Shown one piece after another: positions 45,922-58,000 of a DNA stretch of 64,000 nt. Source of the DNA: Leptodontidium sp. MPI-SDFR-AT-0119 (Eukaryota; Ascomycota; Leotiomycetes; Helotiales; Leptodontidiaceae); NCBI GenBank assembly GCA_020726505.1, contig JAHLEZ010000012.1, positions 2,356,001 through 2,420,000 on the forward strand. The letters run 5' to 3'. The position numbers were made by a program, and so were the translations under genes. The first letter of the stretch is position 1, and the number at the start of each line of letters is the position of its first letter. The notes below the pieces were generated by a model. It saw only the letters and a program-made list of their open reading frames with translations, did not search any database and was not told the DNA's origin.

Positions 45922-47284
45922 CTAAAAACCCTGCTTCGCCAACCACTCATGTACCGTCCCAAATGCCTTCTCAGCCGTATAATGAAGCTGCCAACAATGC
46001 CCAGCATCAGGAACAACAAAAGCATCAAATGCGCTCGCCCTAGGAAACAAACTCCTACTCCGTCCCAAATACCCCGTCTCAGCATCCCCACACTCACTCT
46101 GCGTACCCAAAATCCCACCAAGCAAGATATTCAACCCCAGCACATTACAGAAAATCGCATCCCTCTCCCCCGTAACGACAAACACCTTCCCCGTATACTC
46201 GGACGCCGTATTAACACCGAACGCCAAAGTAGCAGCCTCGCCAGCGGTGATCGTTCCTCGGTTTGCGAAGTCGTAATCAAATAAGGCGGGATCGTAGGTT
46301 CCTGGGCTGGCGAAGAATAGACCGCGGAACCCTGGCTGGGAGTTTATCGTTAGGTAGCCTAGAGGGAGGGATTTGAATCGTGGGAGGGTTAGGGAGGCTG
46401 GGAGCACGACGGCGGTTCCTAATACGGTTGGGATTAGGGTTATGAATGTGGAGGACCAGCCTGTTAGGAGGAGGGCGTCGGTGTCTTGGGGGTGTGATGT
46501 TGCAAGGGCGTTGCCGACTGGGTTCATGTGGTTAGTTTGGATTTTTGAGTTGTTTCATGGGGAGGGGATGTACTGATTGAACCGTAACTGTGGCCTACGT
46601 AGATCACTTTCGTGAATTTCCGACCGTTTAAAGGAGGAGGGAGAGTTCCAGCGCGGAGCTTGACGATGATTTGGTGGATGGTTTCGACTTCGACTGGATA
46701 CCTGTTCGTGGTCAGCTGGGTCTTGTCGACAGGGGAGGTGACCAACTGGACCGCTAGAATGGGATCAGGATGGTCTGAATCCCCATTCCCAAGTCTATCA
46801 ATAGCAAGAGTCGGATATCCTGCCTTTGAAGCTGCAGCTACCCAAGAATACCGGTCACTGTACCCATCGCCTCTCCAATCTACACCTCATTAGCCATAAT
46901 CAAATCATTTCCCAGCCTTGGAAACCACTATACAAGAGCAGAATAAAGGGGGAAAAGAGCGAAACAAAACTCACACTCCCTAGTGTAGGTCGCTCCATGC
47001 ACAAGAACCTGCACAGTCCCCTTCCTCCCCTCCACCAGCACCTCCGGCTCGCAGTACGTGCCCACAATCGTGTATGAATCCGTGATCAACGAGTCGAATA
47101 CCACAGCCCCGAGAGCTCCTACTACGGAGAGGAGGGAGGTGGTTGTGAAATCTGCTGGGAAACGCACGTTTTGAGCGCTGATTGAGACCGGGATGGAGAT
47201 GGTTGTGCATGTTGGCCCGGTGGCGAGTGAAGAAGCGATGAGGTGGGTGATGGAGAGGAGCGTGAGGATGAATGAGAGGATCAT
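45922..47284 (-). CDS. Secreted alpha/beta hydrolase (lipase/esterase-like)
   Basis: Three exons, 47284-46975, 46879-46574 and 46517-45922, joined by introns of 95 and 56 nt, give 403 residues. The splices restore VHGATYTREYWRGDGYSDRYSWVAA and GHSYGSIIGNALA. A signal peptide (MILSFILTLLSITHLIASSLA) indicates secretion. The oxyanion-side VLVHGATY, the nucleophile elbow GHSYGS (Ser about 201), an acid residue in VVTGERDA, and VPDAGHCWQLH with the likely catalytic His (about 378) make a complete Ser-Asp-His set. The substrate is unknown. Similar fungal proteins are annotated broadly as alpha/beta hydrolases. Confidence 0.85.
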
Positions 47285-49893
47285 CTTGGATTAGCTGTTG
47301 ACGTTGGATGGGTCGGGGTGTTGAGGGGGTTGGAGTCTTGGAGATAGTGATGAAGATGAGGAGGATTCAAGTCAGGAAGACGAAGTCCAATTCTCAAATC
47401 ATGTTGACGTTGTCCCCTCGCCTATTTCTCTCTGACTTCAAGTAACCAAGTCGAGCCGAAGAACCAGCTTCATTTAGCGTAACATGTATGTACACAACAC
47501 GAAAACAGACGTGAGGGCAAGCTGGAATGGTTCGGAAGCGTGCGTGTAGTATCGGACATTACAGGATGCTGTGCGACTGTGCAACGATACATCTTGTGGG
47601 GATTGGGGTACAGAATTTGGGGCGGAAGAGTTCAGTTCTGCTTCGAGGGCGAGGTAATGGTCAGTCGTCACTGGCCTGGTGGATCAACAGAGTGATTTGG
47701 AAGTGCTTTACATCACTTCGATGTTTTGTTGGAGCAGTAATAGTCTTGGAATAGGTCTGTTCAACCCCAGTGGCGTCAGCAATTCGCTGTCCCTCCAAGA
47801 TCAGATGACTTGAGCCTTGAACAGATAGTTTGCCTCCCGATTTCAGCTCGAGTTGGACTCAGAGGTACTTCTCTTAGGGATGTGAGAAGTCTAGAGCTCT
47901 TAAATTCAAGAAACTCCTGGGTCGGCGTTCGAATAGCCCCGAGGTTGCTAGCCTCCACCCAACAACGGTACTTGCGGTGAAATTCGGGATTAGATCTACT
48001 CCTTCAATGGCAAATATGCAAGCAAGGCCCCAGTGAGGTGAGCCATTCCACAGTGCTGATGACGATGGAGTTGGCTCATCGTATTCGCAGAAGCGCAGGA
48101 ATCCGACATGTCGAGTCTCTGGCTGCTTATTCAATCGTGAAACTTCAACTTGGGCACCTGCAAGTCTCCCAGCAGTTCTGCTGGGATTCATAGCAGCTGC
48201 TCGCCTCCACACCATTGTGGATTCGAATTCTCGAGTCTCAAGGCTTCTCCTTTGCCTGCGAAACTTCGCGCTGATCTCGAGCAAGCCCATCAGTATCACG
48301 ACGACATCACTGCCTGCAATTCATCGAAGCGGAAGGGCGTAAGCCAGTCTTTGCACAAGCTTAGGATAGCTCGCACTCATCGAAATCAAGAATTGGAAAC
48401 GCGACTTATGTGCAGGCAAGAAGGCAGTGTAATGTAAACACATAAATTAGACAGCAGTAAACGAGCGGTGGACGACGCGGTTGCAGAAGGGCAGTAGTGA
48501 TTTATTTATTCATCTCAAACAGATGGTGAAATTATCAAAAAGAGAGTGACGAATCGATGCTGAAGAAAAATCTATTCAGGTACCAAAAAGTCTGCAGATC
48601 TCATCTCAGACCTTCGAATGAATATCACCATCGCTACACAATCACAGAAAGAATTAAACTCAATTACTAAACCTAGGAAAAACAATAAAATGAATAGAAA
48701 CACTCACCATTTTCAACAGTCATAACCCCTCAATCCCAATTTGCAAGATGTACGAAGCACCAAAAACATGCTGATCTGGTGATGAAGACTCCCGGTCTTC
48801 GCCATTTTGCATGGCCAAGACTCAAAAGTTCGAAACAAATATACAGTCGCTTCTTTAGACCTAATTAAAGAGAGGAGACTCTACTAAAGGAATTAATTCA
48901 AATTATTGATTTCCCGTCACTTTCTTTCCTTTTGTTCTGATCTCAGGAGTCAGGAATCTTGTATCTGGAACTTGCAGACCTGGCTTGTGGGCAGACTAGC
49001 GTACCAAGCTTCATGTCTCGCTCGTGAGCTACTTTTATCGTGTGCGAGGTACCTGATTTTATGTCACGAACCGGAGGAGAGGGTTCTTGACGATCTAAAA
49101 GATCTGGATCAAAAGCTCGAGGTGTATAGCTCATCGAATGCACACAATCTGTGTGGCGGCTATGCCAGCAACGGCTGAAGATCTGCCTCCGAGCCTTCGA
49201 TCGACTTGAATTGCATTGTGGAAGCTGGCTTGTAAATTAAATTACGCCTGAAGTCGAGAGGGGGGCTGAAAGTCTCTAAACCCCAATCCTCGAATCAGGA
49301 ATAGTATTCATCCAAGGGTGGTCGTGGCTGGCATCGAACCAAACTTTCATGTTGGACCTTCAGCTGCAGCTGAATCCTTCACCTCCTCAATTAAAGCATA
49401 GTCCCCAGCCTCGGTTTCACACCCAAATGTCGCATCTCACATCAGCAGCTACAATCTATCTATTCATTCATTTATTCTTCCGTCTAATAATCAAGTTGCG
49501 CATGCACCCGGATAAAAGAAAATATGCAAGCGTCAAGATCCGGGGCTGAAAATGGGGGCGTGCAACCCAAAGGGACGCACAGCGATGATTAGTACATGTC
49601 AGCGCCCCATTTTATGCTACGTTGTAGTCTAGAAGAGGAAGGTTTCGGTGGAATTTAGAATTTAGTGTGCTGGACATGGTACCTAACTAGGTAGGTGAGG
49701 CTGGAGTAGGAACACGGGGATTAGCACTCCTGCACTACTATTTAGGCTACCAGACAGACTTTGTAGGATTCGATTTATTTATTCCTCAACCTCTTCGCAC
49801 ATCCTCTCGTCCTTCATATTCGCATTTCTCTCTCACGTCTCTTCATTTCACGCATTTGAATCTGATCATCCAGATCAGTTCAAATAATTCAAG
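47285..49893. other. Divergent intergenic region of 2.6 kb, no gene seen
   Basis: Short frames only, without start context, splice structure or family likeness. The right end is the chitosanase promoter. It includes a CCTAACTAGGTAGGTGAGG stretch near 49680 and a CT-rich leader from 49790. Confidence 0.45.
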
Positions 49894-51431
49894 ATGCATC
49901 TCCCATTCACAACCACCCTCCCTCTCATCCTCAGCCTGCTCACTCAGGAAATACAAGCCCGTGATGTCCCAGCTAACATCCAAACTCTATACAATAATAT
50001 CAAGAAAGCCGGATCTTGCACTAAAGTATTAAAGTCGGGGTTTTATGCCAAGGATGATCCACCGAATAGTAAGTCTGCCTCCTGTTGAATTAGTTGCTAG
50101 ATGACGAGGAAAGAGGAATCTGGGAGAGAATTAAACGTGGAAAGGAAACTGATTGGATTCCAATTTAGCCTTCTCGTATTGTGGTGATCATATCGGTGAA
50201 GGTGTTGTTTATCTCCAAGGAACGGGTGGTGCTTTGGCGGATATGGATATCGTACGTCTCACTCCCTCCATCTCATCTCCCTCCCCATCTAAACCACCTC
50301 AATCTCACCCCGACCCAATTCTCTATCTAATGTACACCCAGGACTGCGATGGCCTCCAAAACAGTCCCGCCTCCGATGGACGCTGCGGTTCATCCACAGA
50401 TACCCAATCCCACACCTCCTTCGAAGACACGGTGAAATCCTACAACAAAGGCGTAGACGGCTTAGACGCCTACATCCACCCCTACGTCGTCTTTGGTAAC
50501 GTCGGTTCCAATCCAGGGTTTGTGAATTATGATCCGAGAAAGGATGGGGTGCACGAGTTAGGTTTGATCGCTGTGGTTTGTGGGAACGGGAAGATGGTAT
50601 TTCTTCCTTTCTCTATCTTGTCTTTCGCTCCTTTGATTTCCTGTCGGTTCCATATCTGAGATCTCACCTTCGCTTCCCAATTAGACTCCTGCTGATTCGA
50701 ACAGTTCTACGGTATCTGGGGCGATGAAAACGGAGACGATGGTCCTCGAGCCGTGATCGGTGAAGCTTCAATCGGCATGGCAACCCTTTGTTTCGGGACT
50801 GTCGTGAATGGTAACAACGGCCACGACGAGACAGACGTCCTCTATCTAGCTTTCACGGGCGCTGATGCCGTCCCTGGCAAAGATGGAGCGAAGTGGAATG
50901 CGAAGAATGCTGTGGAGTTCGAGGAGAGTCTCAAGGGGCTAGGTGATAAATTGGTTGCGAAGATTGGTGGTGGCTCGACGACCACCACCACGCTGAAGAC
51001 TACTACGACCACGAAGTCGACCACGAGCACCACAACAACGACGACGACATCTACAGCGCCAACTTGCACTTCATGTTCTTGGACAGGCCATTGTGCTGGT
51101 GATTCCTGCTTCACTTCTTCCAAACCCACTCATTCTCATACTCGTTCTCATAAAGACCACCACTAACCCATCACAGGAGCTACGTGCTCGTCTGCAGATG
51201 ATTGCGATGGTGATCTTGTCTGTACTGGAGGGACATGTGGCGGTTGTACGTGGGTTGGGCATTGTCTATGTGAGTTTGTTTTCCCGATTTGGGGAAGGAT
51301 GAGGGATGTAGCAAAAAGGGAAATTGTGACTCAGTGATTTGGACTAATGGTTTATAGGTGCAACTTGTTCGACTGGCGATGATTGCGCGGATGATCTGGT
51401 TTGTAAAAGTGGGAAGTGCGCGAATCCATGA
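49894..51431 (+). CDS. Secreted GH75 chitosanase with cysteine-rich C-terminal repeats
   Basis: Six exons, 49894-50068, 50169-50251, 50342-50596, 50705-51098, 51177-51269 and 51358-51431, give 357 residues. A signal peptide (MHLPFTTTLPLILSLLTQEIQA) precedes a GH75 domain. It shows FSYCGDH, VVYLQGTGGALADMDIDCDG, DGLDAYIHPYVVFGN, GKMFYGIWGDENGDDGP, VIGEASI and NGNNGHDETDVLYLAFTG. GH75 enzymes hydrolyse chitosan outside the cell. A Thr-rich linker leads to two cysteine-rich units, CSWTGHCAG-ATCSSADDCDGDLVC and CTWVGHCLC-ATCSTGDDCADDLVC. The introns that flank the first full unit are both phase 1 and fall at the same place in the repeat. The introns (78-108 nt) are longer than elsewhere in the window. 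Confidence 0.93.
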
Positions 51432-52327
51432 GATGATAGCGACTTATCCATAATCGACCAATCGAGCTCTCATCCACCACCAGATTCTGGACATACAGGG
51501 CGATAAGCCAATCATTTCTATACCTGAATACACACTGTTTATTGATTGCCGTCCTCGATGCCCTTGCTCGTCTCGCTTACGAGTATGAGCTAGTCTGATC
51601 TCTGATCCCCAATTAATCCCTTGCGCCATCCTCAGATTCCTCCTCTGGGAGTGCCTGTCAAACTATATGACTGTCTATCAGAATGGCCGACTTTCGTAAT
51701 CTTCAAATACCTCGCGATCGCATTCTTTCCTCAAAACCGCCCCCAATCCAGTCAATAAACAACAAACCCCCAACCTTTCACCCCCTAGCCCCTATTCCGT
51801 CCCCCCACTCTCGCCCCCTATCCTCATCCCCATCCATCCCCATCTCCACAAGGGTTTTACCCGCCGCCCAATCAATCCCCAACTCTCCTCACACTGCCAC
51901 TTAATAAAATCCACAATCAGAGATTCAGATCAGCCTCAACGAAAAGCGGACCGCAATTTCTATTTCTATTTCCAGCTCGCATACCGTACTGTACTTCGTA
52001 CTGTGCTTATCGCGCGCGACGTCGGCCCGCCTGTGGGTGAGGTGACGAGGCTTGCGAGATTGGGCTTGTTCGAGGTTAAGCCTGCACGGCGCACCGCTTA
52101 GATTGCTTGATTTTGAGATGTGGTATTTATATTTAAAGCCCCCTCGAGTTTCTCAGGATTTGGAGGTTCAGTCGTTCATTCTTTTACTTTTCTTACTTCT
52201 TGTTCTTTTGATTCGTGAGGTGTTGAATTGATTTTTACTTCGTGCGCCGACTTTCTCGTCCTTTGCCTTGTCTGCACGATTTATTTACCCCTTTCCCACG
52301 ACTCACCGCCACCTATTCATCCTCAAA
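51432..52327. other. Intergenic region with promoter of small ORF
   Basis: A C-rich stretch at 51720-51900 has no coding character. ATTTATATTTAAAG near 52125-52138 looks like a TATA region. It is followed by a CT-rich leader down to CAAAATG at 52324-52330. Confidence 0.4.
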
Positions 52328-52504
52328 ATGCCATCAACATCCAGCAAATCCTCCCTAGGGGGTAGTCAAAATCAAACACTCACGCTCCTCGTCTGTACGC
52401 TCCCGTACGTACTCTTCGCGTGTACGATTCTGTCGCTGCATTCGTTCTCGGTTTCGAGTCGGGGGTTCGAACAGGGTGGGTTATTTGTCAATCGTGGGCA
52501 TTGA
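52328..52504 (+). CDS. Possible small single-pass membrane protein
   Basis: A 58-residue frame with a good fungal start context (CAAAATGCC) and a convincing core promoter about 190 bp upstream. A hydrophilic N-terminus (MPSTSSKSSLGGSQNQ) is followed by one hydrophobic helix (TLLVCTLPYVLFACTILSLH). A GT donor-like site after GFEQ leaves open that the gene continues through splicing. No family was recognised. Confidence 0.35.
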   Translation: MPSTSSKSSLGGSQNQTLTLLVCTLPYVLFACTILSLHSFSVSSRGFEQGGLFVNRGH

Positions 52505-53722
52505 GGGATGAGCTGGGAGGGGGGATTGATGGATCGAGGCGGTGATTGAAGGGGAAGAGAGGTGGATAAATGGATGGATTTGAGAGCGTCAGATGAACGT
52601 GTGCTCGAGGAAGTTGATTCAACGGTCTCGGAGGATGGAGCATTTGAAGGAAGCAGAAACGCAGAACGAACAATCGTGAGTCCTCTCCCCCCTCAATTGA
52701 CCCGATCATTTGAACTAAATCCGAATGATCTAGAGACCAGCAAAAGCGACTGATGCTCGCTCCGCTATTAAATCCATCGAGGAGATGAAATTTCTAAACT
52801 TTGCGCAACAAGTCTGTCTGCCTGTCGCTCAGTTTGGACAGAGACGATTGCGATTCTACTTCACTAAGATACCCAGTGGAGCCTCTGGAATGTCTTCTTT
52901 GAGAATTACAGGAATTTTCAAAAAGGCAATTGAATCTACCACCGGGCACGAAAGCAAGTATGGAATTATTCGTGCGAGAATGCAGCCACTCAGCTAGACT
53001 GAGAAGATCGCAAACAAGGCGATGGGAAGCACGCGCCGACTGTTGCGTACTGCACCTCCAAAGATCTCATCGCACAGTTGGCGGGACAGGGATATTCTGT
53101 CGTACATCGAGCTCTGAAATAAGCTATCAATCTTCTTTCTTTCTTTGTTGGTTTGGGTGGGGAGAGGGGGTTTCATAAGGAGGACCAGATTTGCAGCTTT
53201 CTTTCTCTGAGCGCTGCTCAATTCGAGAATACACGGTTCGAGAGAGGAAGGTTGCAATTAAGGTTTCGAGGCTCTTTTCAGGCTAGCAAAATGATTGATT
53301 GGTCGATTGATTGGTTGAAATCTGCTTCTGCTCTTCTTTCTTTCGTGAGGCTCTCATGTTTGATAATTCAGGCTTCTTCGTTCCCACGCATGCATCTACA
53401 ATTCACAAATCTTGCGCAGTTCAGGCAGTATTGTTTCCTGGAAGCGCTTTTAAATGAGAGCCAAAGATCAGGATGTTTCATAGACAGCTCAAGATTATTT
53501 TCGTGCCGCTCTCATTCTGTCATGGGATTTGCAAGCCGTGGCTGTTCGAGGTCGACACGTCCTCAATTTACCTCACACAAAGACTTTCACCTCGAAGTCC
53601 GGGTCGGAAATCAATATGCTTTTATTCTCTATTGTGAAAAACTACGCAATCCTTCCCCAAACTTAACCAGGCAAATCTACCGCCTGAGAAGTGTTCGCAG
53701 ATCCCGAATACCCTCCCGCCAT
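52505..53722. other. Intergenic region, no gene seen
   Basis: About 1.2 kb with scattered short frames. A plus-strand open stretch toward 54010 overlaps the DUF4419 gene antisense and has no family character. Confidence 0.4.
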
Positions 53723-55048
53723 TCACTCCTCATCACTCAACCACTCGGGTTTGTCGATCCCAAATGGATGATTGGCCTTGAAATCTGCATGTCTGACCAC
53801 TCTCGCAGCCTTCATCTCCTCATCGCTCAATTTCTCATACATCCACCATCCGCTAGCCACCGAGAGAGTATCCAAACCGGTCTCAGTCTTTTCATGCAAC
53901 TCCTTGCCACTGCTACTGACTTTCATTCCTACCAAGCCGGCAACCAGAGTGGTCTCTGTAATGGCACCATTATCATCCAATCTCAGAGGAACAGAAGTCC
54001 ACGCAAGTGAAACATCTTTGATCTCGATCGAGTGATAGCTAATACCATCCAGCTTCAAAGCACGTTCCCATCCAAAGATGTACCCTTCAGGAGCTGGATT
54101 GTCATACAAGAACTTTGCTTCATTGCCCCAGACGCAGAATGCTGTAATCCAGCCCTAAAGAATCGTCAGAACGGTTATGGTCAAAGGGGAGAACGACGTC
54201 AAGGGAAACCGGTTCAAACTTACATCCAGAGTCGGCGGTCCAGATCCTCCACTATCGGGCTGTACAATCTTCTGCCAGAAATCCTTGATCTCAGTCGAAT
54301 CGGGCTCATCGAATGACCGAACGAAGCGAGCGAGGATAGGCTTCAACAGAGAACAGAATATCTCGGGCTCCTTTCCAAAGCTAGCCAGTCGCTCAGCCTT
54401 GACCGCCAACTTCTCCCAGTCTTCCTTCTGACCCAGAAGCGTGACGGACGGCAGGCCACAGAGACAATAAGCCTCGTAGCTGAAGTACTTCTGCATGGTA
54501 GCCATCATGATGATAGACGCGACGACCAGGTCATCCTTCGTCGTCGTGCTGAAGTCGGGAAGGATCCAATCTCTCAGACTCGGGTCTTTGACATTATCTG
54601 CAATCTTCTGGGTCATCTGGTAACTCAATTGTCCCCAATCAATGCCCCAGAGACTATCGGAAACTCCGCCCTTCTGAACCTGAATCGTCAATTTCTTTTG
54701 GCCCTGATGCTCGACGAACATATCCCGCAGCTCCTCGGCGTGCGCGTTGATATAGACGTTGAGTTGGGTGAGGATCGTGATCCAGATGTCGTCCGGTCGG
54801 ATCTCGAGATGGTGGTGTTGGTTGTAGGCTCGGAAGGCGGCGTCGATGAATCCGTTCTTGGTAGGGAGGATGTTGGACTCTGGGCCGATGTTGTTGAAGG
54901 AGGTCGCGCAGAGGCTCTTGGCCTTTCGATCTTCCTTTTTGGAGAGTTGCTCGAGGAAACCGCGCGCAGAGGTGGCGAAATGATTGCTTCCAGTTGGGAA
55001 ACTGAAGGCGTTTGCACCGTGAGGCGCGGGGTGGATTGTTACGGGCAT
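53723..55048 (-). CDS. DUF4419 domain protein
   Basis: Two exons, 55048-54224 and 54154-53723, separated by a 69-nt phase-0 intron, give 418 residues. I chose the ATG at 55048 (MPVTIHPAPHGANAFSFP) because the residues before it on the same frame are low-complexity and leader-like. Family features include NGFIDAAFRAYNQHHHLEIR, PDDIWITILTQLNVYINAHAEELRDMFV, a central RDWILPDFSTTTKDD, and GWITAFCVWGNEAKFLY after the splice. DUF4419 proteins are found across fungi and have no established function. No signal peptide or membrane segment is seen, so it is probably cytosolic. Confidence 0.88.
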
Positions 55049-58000
55049 GTTGGTGGTTGGTGGTTGGAGGTTGGAAGTTGCAAAGTTCGAAGACTTTGCT
55101 GTTGTTGAAGGGGAGGAAGTGGAGGGCGACGGGGGAAGTATTTGTAGGAATGGAGGGGCTTTGAAAGGTCGCGTGATTGATAAGAAATTGATGAGGCTAT
55201 CTAGAAAATTGAATAGGAGCGAGAGCGAACGGAGCCGCATTCACAAACGGTGAAGGCGGAAGGGGGATAGAAAACCACTCAATGTTTAAGATTGACAGAC
55301 GCGTATTGATTATAAGATTGACTTGCTTCTGGTTCTTGATTTCTATGGGTTTGTTACTAATTGCACTGTGGCAACAATGCTGGGGATGAATCTGATGTTG
55401 TTGTCGCTAGTAGCGTCCATGCAAAATAAGCGAGGGGATAAAGTACAAGCCAGAAGAATTCATTCTAGCTCTAAGACTAGATTCATGGAATAGCTCGTAA
55501 ATGCGCTGAATGAATAGGATTTGGGTTATTGATTAATTTTCACACCTACTAGTTGGCTTATTTATGTGATCTAATGCTTTAAAACGAAGTCAATCATCAA
55601 AAGCCCCCGTCTGCAGCATTTCAAGCAATCCAGCTCAATCCCTATTGATGAAGCCGAAAATCATTATACTTTCTTCTCTTCTAGGATGGAATCCAATCCA
55701 ATGCTCTACGTCAACGCTGAGAGAGCATTCAATCTTGTCAAAACCGCATTTAAAATGGCTAGCTTTTCGGTTGGTGGAAATGGACTGCTCTACTCCAATC
55801 CGGGGAAAACGGCTATCAGTCACAGCCGAAATGCGGAGTGGATTGTCCAGGACCGAGAGCTGCATATGTAGCCAGATAATCGGGATAGTAAGCCGTTGAA
55901 GTCAAGATATGGCGCAGGCTCGTATAAATCTAGAAATTTGGAGTTGTTTCAACTCTGCCCGGCTCCACGGCAGTGGTCCCCGGAGGGCCAGCGGAGCGTC
56001 ATCGACAATTACCTAGTACTGTAAATAGATGATTGGAAAGGTCTTTTCATGGGGGCAAGCCCCCAAACCCCCATTCTCGCTACGCTCGGGAGTGTGAGGC
56101 AGGTGTTGTGTTGTGGTTCAACGCTGGTGGGAGTCGAGTCTGAAGCACCTCGAGAAGTCTGCTGCGAGCCGCGTGAGCTCGGAAAGGGTTGGTTCATGGG
56201 AGAGTGAAGATGTACCTAGGTACCTCATCGTGTGAGAGTTTGGGAAAGAATTGCTATTGTTTATCTATAATTGCGCATGTATATAAACGCTTTTAAAGCT
56301 GGTATTCTTGCTACGTATTTGAAGCTTCGACGTTCCCCAGATTTGTTCTCTCACTTCATGACACACCACAGCCCAAACCCAAGCCAAGCCAGGCCAAGCC
56401 AAGTTCGCTCCACTCGGTTCAACAACCGATCACGAATCGGCTCGACTTGCCCTCCCTCCCTCGGGTGCATTTCAGGTGCAAACGTGCGTGAGTGTGTGCA
56501 GTGCAAGTACTTACTTTTAAGTGCCTGGGTTCCAGATTCCTCCCGTCGCAGGACATGACGCTAATGTTTCAGAAAATGCAGATCGGGAACGCTGCATCAA
56601 TCACATCAATCAGCAGCAGACATGGCAGTGACATCCATCTGTGGGCGTGAGAGGTGAGGCCAATTGGATGCGTCGGATGGGTTGAGTACGAAGTAATTAG
56701 TTGATGGCATATGATATGCGCGGCTCGGTGGTGGATGGAGGAGAGGATGAGATACCGCAGATGTGTTTACCCCTTTTGGATCATAGAGGGTGAAGATGGA
56801 TAGGTAGTTAATTATATGTCCTGATATGAGGCCACTGATGATGGGATTCTTACGGCTGAGGTGGTTGACGGGTGGGAATGGTAATGCAGACAGACACGAC
56901 GCTTGTCGACGTTGCGCAATTCTTCAGCTTACTTGGGTGACGAGCCAACGGCTTTTTATTTTATGGGGTAGAAGAGTGGAATTCCACGTCATAACTTCAT
57001 GCTTAACCTGCAACTTTTCATCACACTATCTAGGTAATACTTTAGTTCGCGAATCCAGTTCGTACATTCAGTTCGTAAACATCTTGCGCAACGCAGCGTG
57101 AAGGCGGAGTACCGATATTCATGCAAGCAAGCCGAACACGTCCATCTCAACGTATCATCAAACAATCCCAACGAAGCTGAACGCGACTCACGAGATGTAC
57201 GTCTGGTAGTGTGGTGGTATTGCATAACACAACAGCATCCCATCGAGCATCTAATCCAAACATCTCTCTCCATGGTCAAGGCTGGCTGCAGTGCACTACC
57301 CCTTTATGCTGGGCTCGCCTAATGAAGTAACGTCCAGTAGCCCTGCCTTTGCTGTGTGGTGATGTGGTGCAGTGTCGTCGTGTCGTCTGTCTTTTTACTT
57401 AATACGAGTACAGTACAGTTCTCAGGGATCTCGGATGATCATGAAGAGTAGGATGTTTCTGTCAATTGTCCGTCCCAACTAAAGCTACTACTCATGTCAC
57501 GATTCGATGCGAACGCCGAACGGTTTTAGGGCTGCGATACGCTACCAAGGTAGTTGGTACAGTAATTGTGGAGGGGAGCACGTTACAGCGGTACCGAACG
57601 TGCTTTTCATGCTGCTTCAACGTCCGCCTCGGTGGATACCGTACGGCACGCACCTGTCTGCCCTGCAGCAGCTGAGAAGATACGATATAAGGCCGACCAC
57701 ACATGACGCGCGCACTGATCATGGGGCAAATCCAAGCATTAACATTTATTTTGAGAACCTGTGATGTTGGCTAGGCTTGGACGGACTTTCTCCCAGTTGG
57801 ATGGAGGGATGGATGGATGAAAATAGAAATAGAATAGAAATGGAAATGGAAACTGGAGTCGGGCTTCCAATCCCCATCTGGATCCGGATACTTGAAACTG
57901 CCAACCGAACAGTGGGAAAGTAAGTTTACCTTGTACATAATTTGATGGAGCGGCGATGGATACTGTAGAGGAATGGTTCATTCGACGGGTAAATCTGTTC

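Noticed and set aside
54629..55108. Plus-strand 159-residue open frame
   Set aside because: Antisense to the DUF4419 coding exon.
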